From NCBI GenBank assembly GCA_020853835.1, contig JADYYC010000038.1, positions 1 through 6,168 of the forward strand: a stretch of 6,168 nt of DNA, given 5' to 3'. This document shows positions 4,752-6,168 of this stretch, in pieces; the stretch's first letter is position 1, and every line of letters begins with the position of its first letter. Origin of the DNA: Anaerolineales bacterium. Lineage in GTDB: Bacteria; Chloroflexota; Anaerolineae; Anaerolineales; UBA4823. Both the position numbers and the translations under genes were made by a program. A model generated the notes under the pieces. The model was not told the DNA's origin. It did no database searches and saw only the letters and a program-made list of their open reading frames with translations.

Positions 4752-6168
4752 ATGCCAGATTCTTTTGTCTATCCAGAAGACGCGGAAAATGCCTATCCAC
4801 CAAATGGATTGGTCGTGTTCAAGCTGCCACGGCGTAAAAATGTGGGGCTCGTGGGCATGCTGTCGATCCTCGTGGCGGTCGGATTAGCCGCTGTCCTTTT
4901 GGCGGGCTTTGCGATCGCGGCAGTGGTCTATGGTTATTACGAACTCGGCGAGCGCATTTACCCAGGGGTCATGGTAGGCCAGTTGGATTTGAGCGGAACC
5001 AAAAAAGAAGAAGCCGCCCAAATGCTCGATGAACGATGGAACCAGGAATATGCAATCCTGGTGACCAACGGTCTGCAAAACCAGGTCTTCACGCCAGAGG
5101 CGTTGGGCTTTTCGCTCGATGCGGCTGCGACAACGCAAAGAGCCTACAACATCGGTCGCCATGTATCGCCGCTTGCCCGCCTGAGCCAGATCTATTCGAG
5201 CTGGAAAAATCACCGGCAAGTCCAACCCGAAGTGACGCTGAACTTGCAGACATCTCGAGGCGCCCTTGAATCCGCGATACCGCTGATGAGCAAGGCGCCG
5301 GTCGACGCGACGATCCGGGTGGAAGGCGGGGAGCTGGTCGCAGTTCCGGCGGAGATCGGGTACACCCTGAATATTGACGAAAGCCTGAAAATCCTTGACG
5401 CCGACCCAGCCCTGGTTCTGCAGACTGGCTTGCTGGCCGTCCTGCCCCAACCGGTGCCGGCCGCGATCTCGGATGCCACCCCCCTCTTGACCGAAGCGAA
5501 GTATATTCTGGACCGACCCGCCGCAGTGCAGGTGTACGACCCGATCAGCGATGAGAGCGGCGAGTACCCGATCCCGCGTGAACAGATCGCCAGATGGCTG
5601 CGAGTGAGCCAGGACAACGGCCAGCTTCAAGTCACGCTGGACGAAGCCGGAGTATCCGCCTTCCTGGCCGACCTGTCCACCCAGCTTGGGCCAGGGCGCA
5701 CGATTGAAGCTCCCCTTTTCAGCGCTTCGGTCACGCAAGCTGTCCAGAGCGGAAGCCCCGCCTGGGTCACCGTCAGCCACCTGCCCACGCGCTACCAGGT
5801 CCAGGCCGGAGATACCCTGCTCAAGCTCGGATGGAAGCTTGGGATCCCTTTTTGGATGATTTTGCAGGCGAATCCTGGCATCAACCCCGACCAACTCGTT
5901 GCGGGGGCCGAGCTGGTCATCCCTTCCCAGGACGACCTCCTCCCGCTGCCGATCGTGCCAAACAAACGCATTGTGATCAGCCTGAGCCGCCAGCGCTTGA
6001 TGGTTTTTCAAGACGGCGCTCAGATCGCTCAGCACGTGATCAGCACGGGGATAAATCGTTCGCCAACGCAGCCGGGCGTGTTTCAAGTGCGCACCCACGA
6101 CAAAAATGCCTATGCTTCGGTTTGGGACCTGTATATGCCGAACTTCCTGGGCATTTACGAGGCCTGGC
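4752..6168 (+). CDS. Membrane-anchored L,D-transpeptidase-like cell-wall protein with PG_binding_4 and LysM domains (3' end outside the window)
   Basis: 472 residues are visible with no stop before the window end. The ATG at 4752 is preferred: it gives a cytoplasmic head ending in a basic PRRKN, then one transmembrane helix at about 31-60. A weak AGG at 4743-4745 is the only ribosome site; GTG 4728 and TTG 4671 are in-frame alternatives with worse context. Outside the membrane, PGVMVGQLDLSG (near 71-82) opens the first of probably two VanW-associated peptidoglycan-binding (PG_binding_4-like) modules, spanning roughly 69-340. A LysM follows at 348-392 (YQVQAGDTLLKLGWKLGIP...ELVIPS). From about 405 a YkuD domain begins (RIVISLSRQRLMVFQDG, then STGINRSPTQPGVF at 431-444). 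Its catalytic His and SHGC-type Cys would lie just beyond the end, so activity cannot be confirmed. Expected role: forming 3-3 peptidoglycan cross-links or attaching proteins to the wall. Transcribed divergently from the flavin operon. Confidence 0.9.
   Translation, partial: MPDSFVYPEDAENAYPPNGLVVFKLPRRKNVGLVGMLSILVAVGLAAVLLAGFAIAAVVYGYYELGERIYPGVMVGQLDLSGTKKEEAAQMLDERWNQEYAILVTNGLQNQVFTPEALGFSLDAAATTQRAYNIGRHVSPLARLSQIYSSWKNHRQVQPEVTLNLQTSRGALESAIPLMSKAPVDATIRVEGGELVAVPAEIGYTLNIDESLKILDADPALVLQTGLLAVLPQPVPAAISDATPLLTEAKYILDRPAAVQVYDPISDESGEYPIPREQIARWLRVSQDNGQLQVTLDEAGVSAFLADLSTQLGPGRTIEAPLFSASVTQAVQSGSPAWVTVSHLPTRYQVQAGDTLLKLGWKLGIPFWMILQANPGINPDQLVAGAELVIPSQDDLLPLPIVPNKRIVISLSRQRLMVFQDGAQIAQHVISTGINRSPTQPGVFQVRTHDKNAYASVWDLYMPNFLGIYEAW

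Noticed and set aside
4884..6098. Open frame of 404 codons on the minus strand, fully antisense to the transpeptidase-like gene
   Set aside because: Its translation is rich in Arg, Gln, His and Asp without any recognisable domain, whereas the plus strand encodes clear TM, LysM and YkuD segments. It is a mirror of the codon pattern of the real gene.
1..6168. Search for insertion sequences, CRISPR repeats, tRNA or rRNA genes and phage or defence genes
   Set aside because: I saw no transposase-like frame, no regularly spaced direct repeats, no tRNA cloverleaf and no defence-type domains. The window reads as ordinary chromosomal metabolism and envelope genes apart from the riboswitch operon.

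Overview
The window looks like chromosomal DNA of a bacterium with moderate GC content, most likely a Chloroflexota (Anaerolineae-like) organism. This is inferred from three things together: an FMN-riboswitch-controlled NMT1-type ABC transporter like the RibXY system described in Chloroflexus, a polyheme-type cytochrome c, and a VanW-type/LysM/YkuD wall enzyme. No single sequence feature proves the taxon.

Layout. Bases 1-663 (+) hold the 3' end of a secreted c-type cytochrome with two CxxCH haem sites and a calcium-loop-like motif. A hairpin at 681-714 lies between this gene and a convergent minus-strand operon and can serve as terminator for both. The operon occupies 4606-746 on the minus strand, in transcription order: a TATAAT promoter (about 4613-4640), a complete FMN riboswitch aptamer (4558-4416), an intrinsic terminator (4371-4333), a permease (ribX-like, 4332-3496), a substrate-binding lipoprotein (ribY-like, 3486-2497), an ABC ATPase (2492-1680), and a membrane-anchored zinc-ribbon protein of unknown function (1672-746). 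Gaps between cistrons are only 4-9 nt. Divergently, from 4752 to the window end (+), lies a cell-wall L,D-transpeptidase-like gene with an N-terminal membrane anchor, peptidoglycan-binding (VanW-associated) repeats, one LysM and the first half of a YkuD domain. It is cut by the window edge before its catalytic motif.

How it works together. The three transporter genes would be read as taurine/nitrate/thiamine-precursor type by homology alone, but the FMN riboswitch points to uptake of riboflavin or another flavin precursor. When FMN is plentiful the aptamer folds, the terminator forms, and the operon is off. When FMN is scarce, an 11-bp pairing between the aptamer's 5' strand and the terminator's 5' arm can act as the antiterminator. 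The terminator's 3' arm ends directly at the permease start codon and contains the only Shine-Dalgarno-like sequence for that start, so the hairpin may also control translation.

The least understood part is the last cistron, a signal peptide/extracytoplasmic domain/TM/zinc-ribbon protein that shares the riboswitch-controlled transcript.
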